A program made the translations under genes and the position numbers. A stretch of 13,200 nucleotides of DNA from a bacterium (GTDB taxonomy: Bacteria > Bacillota_I > Bacilli_A > RF39 > UBA660), in NCBI GenBank assembly GCA_029012525.1, contig JAQXMG010000051.1, forward strand, positions 1 to 13,200. The letters run 5' to 3'. Below, in pieces: positions 12,953 through 13,200 of the stretch (positions are counted from its first letter, which is position 1; every line of letters begins with the position of its first letter). Below the pieces are notes generated by a model, which did no database searches, was not told where the DNA came from, and saw only the letters and a list, made by a program, of their open reading frames with translations.

Positions 12953-12994
12953 AAAAAAGTCTTCGGTCCACACGGGATACCGAAGATCACATAT
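12953..12994 (-). ncRNA. Small hairpin RNA upstream of the Abi gene (abiF-RNA-like, candidate antitoxin)
   Basis: On the minus strand the stem TCTTCGGT / ACCGAAGA (12960-12986) encloses the loop ATCCCGTGTGG, followed by CTTTTTT (T-run 12953-12958). The promoter at 13001-13029 places the start near 12994, so most transcripts should be about 40 bases and end at the hairpin; read-through makes the Abi mRNA. The second copy at 11969-12004 keeps the loop and changes three stem pairs in a compensatory way. Structured RNAs upstream of Abi_2 genes are known (the abiF RNA motif, as I recall it); identity with that family is inferred. Confidence 0.6.
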
Positions 12995-13000
12995 AAATTA

Positions 13001-13029
13001 ATCATATATTAATTGGTAGTTTTTGTCAA
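13001..13029 (-). promoter_or_regulatory. Strong promoter of the hairpin RNA and Abi gene
   Basis: On the minus strand a perfect TTGACA (13024-13029) and TATGAT (13001-13006) are separated by 17 bases. This is the best -35 match next to a good -10 box in the window, fitting an abundant small RNA. Confidence 0.75.
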
Positions 13030-13103
13030 TATCCTGTGGTAAAATTTGTTAATATATAATGTTGTTATACAATTGATGTGAAACATTTCTATATATAAAA
13101 AAT

Positions 13104-13157
13104 GACTTAAGTCTTATAATTGAGTTATCGAATACAATCATAGAAAGGACTTAAGTC
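13104..13157. repeat. Two copies of the palindrome GACTTAAGTC before the last gene
   Basis: The perfect 10-bp palindrome GACTTAAGTC occurs at 13104-13113 and again at 13148-13157, 44 bases apart, the second ending directly at the ATG at 13158. A TATAAT (13115-13120) lies next to the first copy. They may be operators for an autoregulated transposase or part of the end of an insertion sequence. Confidence 0.5.
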
Positions 13158-13200
13158 ATGAAAAGTATATCACAAAACACTACAAGATATCTACCACATG
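13158..13200 (+). CDS. Start of a probable transposase, truncated by the window end
   Basis: The ATG at 13158 is preceded by AGAAAGGA (13142-13149) at 8 bases, and 14 codons read MKSISQNTTRYLPH before the sequence ends. This start resembles helix-turn-helix/DDE transposases or integrases of low-GC Firmicutes that I recall with MKS(I/Y)SQNT-like N-termini, but 14 residues do not prove it. The AT-rich gap and the paired palindromes before it fit the left end of an insertion sequence. Confidence 0.4.
   Translation, partial: MKSISQNTTRYLPH

Noticed and set aside
12949..13005. Longer Abi protein starting at 13005
   Set aside because: That ATG lies inside the -10 box of the promoter, and the extra 19 codons translate the conserved hairpin; the family-like sequence begins at 12948.
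1..13200. Mycoplasma-type genetic code (TGA as Trp), suggested by AT-richness and lack of TGA stops
   Set aside because: All recognised proteins have normal length with TGG for Trp and no internal TGA; the one internal stop, in uppS, is TAA. Thirteen stops are too few to judge TGA avoidance.

Overview
The window is very AT-rich, with Shine-Dalgarno sites of the AGGAGG type, CCA-encoded tRNAs and a zinc-ribbon L33. It also carries the spore-specific genes spoIIIAH, gerE and gerM. Together these point to a low-GC, spore-forming (or recently spore-forming) member of the Bacillota, probably an uncultured gut-type Bacilli or Erysipelotrichia-like lineage. Every identifiable stop is TAA except one TAG, and the standard code fits throughout.

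Left part (1-4765, + strand): the 3' part of an FAD-dependent oxidoreductase ends at a strong terminator. A sigma-A promoter with a palindrome at its start site then drives two overlapping genes for a heterodimeric ABC exporter with one consensus and one degenerate ATP site. The exporter operon converges on a shared terminator with the minus-strand pair uppP-uppS (4830-6315), which supplies undecaprenyl phosphate to the cell wall. The uppS frame is cut by a TAA, and the missing conserved C-terminus (RERRFG) is still readable in the same frame behind that stop.

Middle part (6474-9762, + strand): a DUF3603-like protein of unknown role is followed by a membrane-anchored polysaccharide deacetylase with Ig-like repeats. 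A 494-bp gene-free stretch holds two terminators, a perfect 16-bp stem-loop and promoters. Then come rpmG and efp.

Sporulation block (9826-11603, + strand): spoIIIAH directly follows efp, without the spoIIIAA-AG genes that separate them in Bacillus. After it come gerE, behind a sigma-K-like promoter and with a TTG start, and a two-domain gerM without a lipobox. SpoIIIAH and GerM belong to the mother-cell/forespore channel apparatus, and GerE is the late mother-cell regulator.

Right part (11596-13200): tRNA-Arg(TCT) and tRNA-Pro(TGG) are followed by an apparent defence or toxin-antitoxin insertion. A minus-strand Abi_2/AbiF-type HEPN protein is preceded by a tiny promoter-hairpin-terminator RNA. 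A second, covarying copy of that hairpin, with its own promoter, fires toward the gene from its 3' side. Between tRNA-Pro and this unit lies an inverted 16/17 match to the tRNA-Pro anticodon arm. The window ends in the first codons of what is probably a transposase, preceded by two copies of a 10-bp palindrome. This right-hand unit is the most unusual part of the window.
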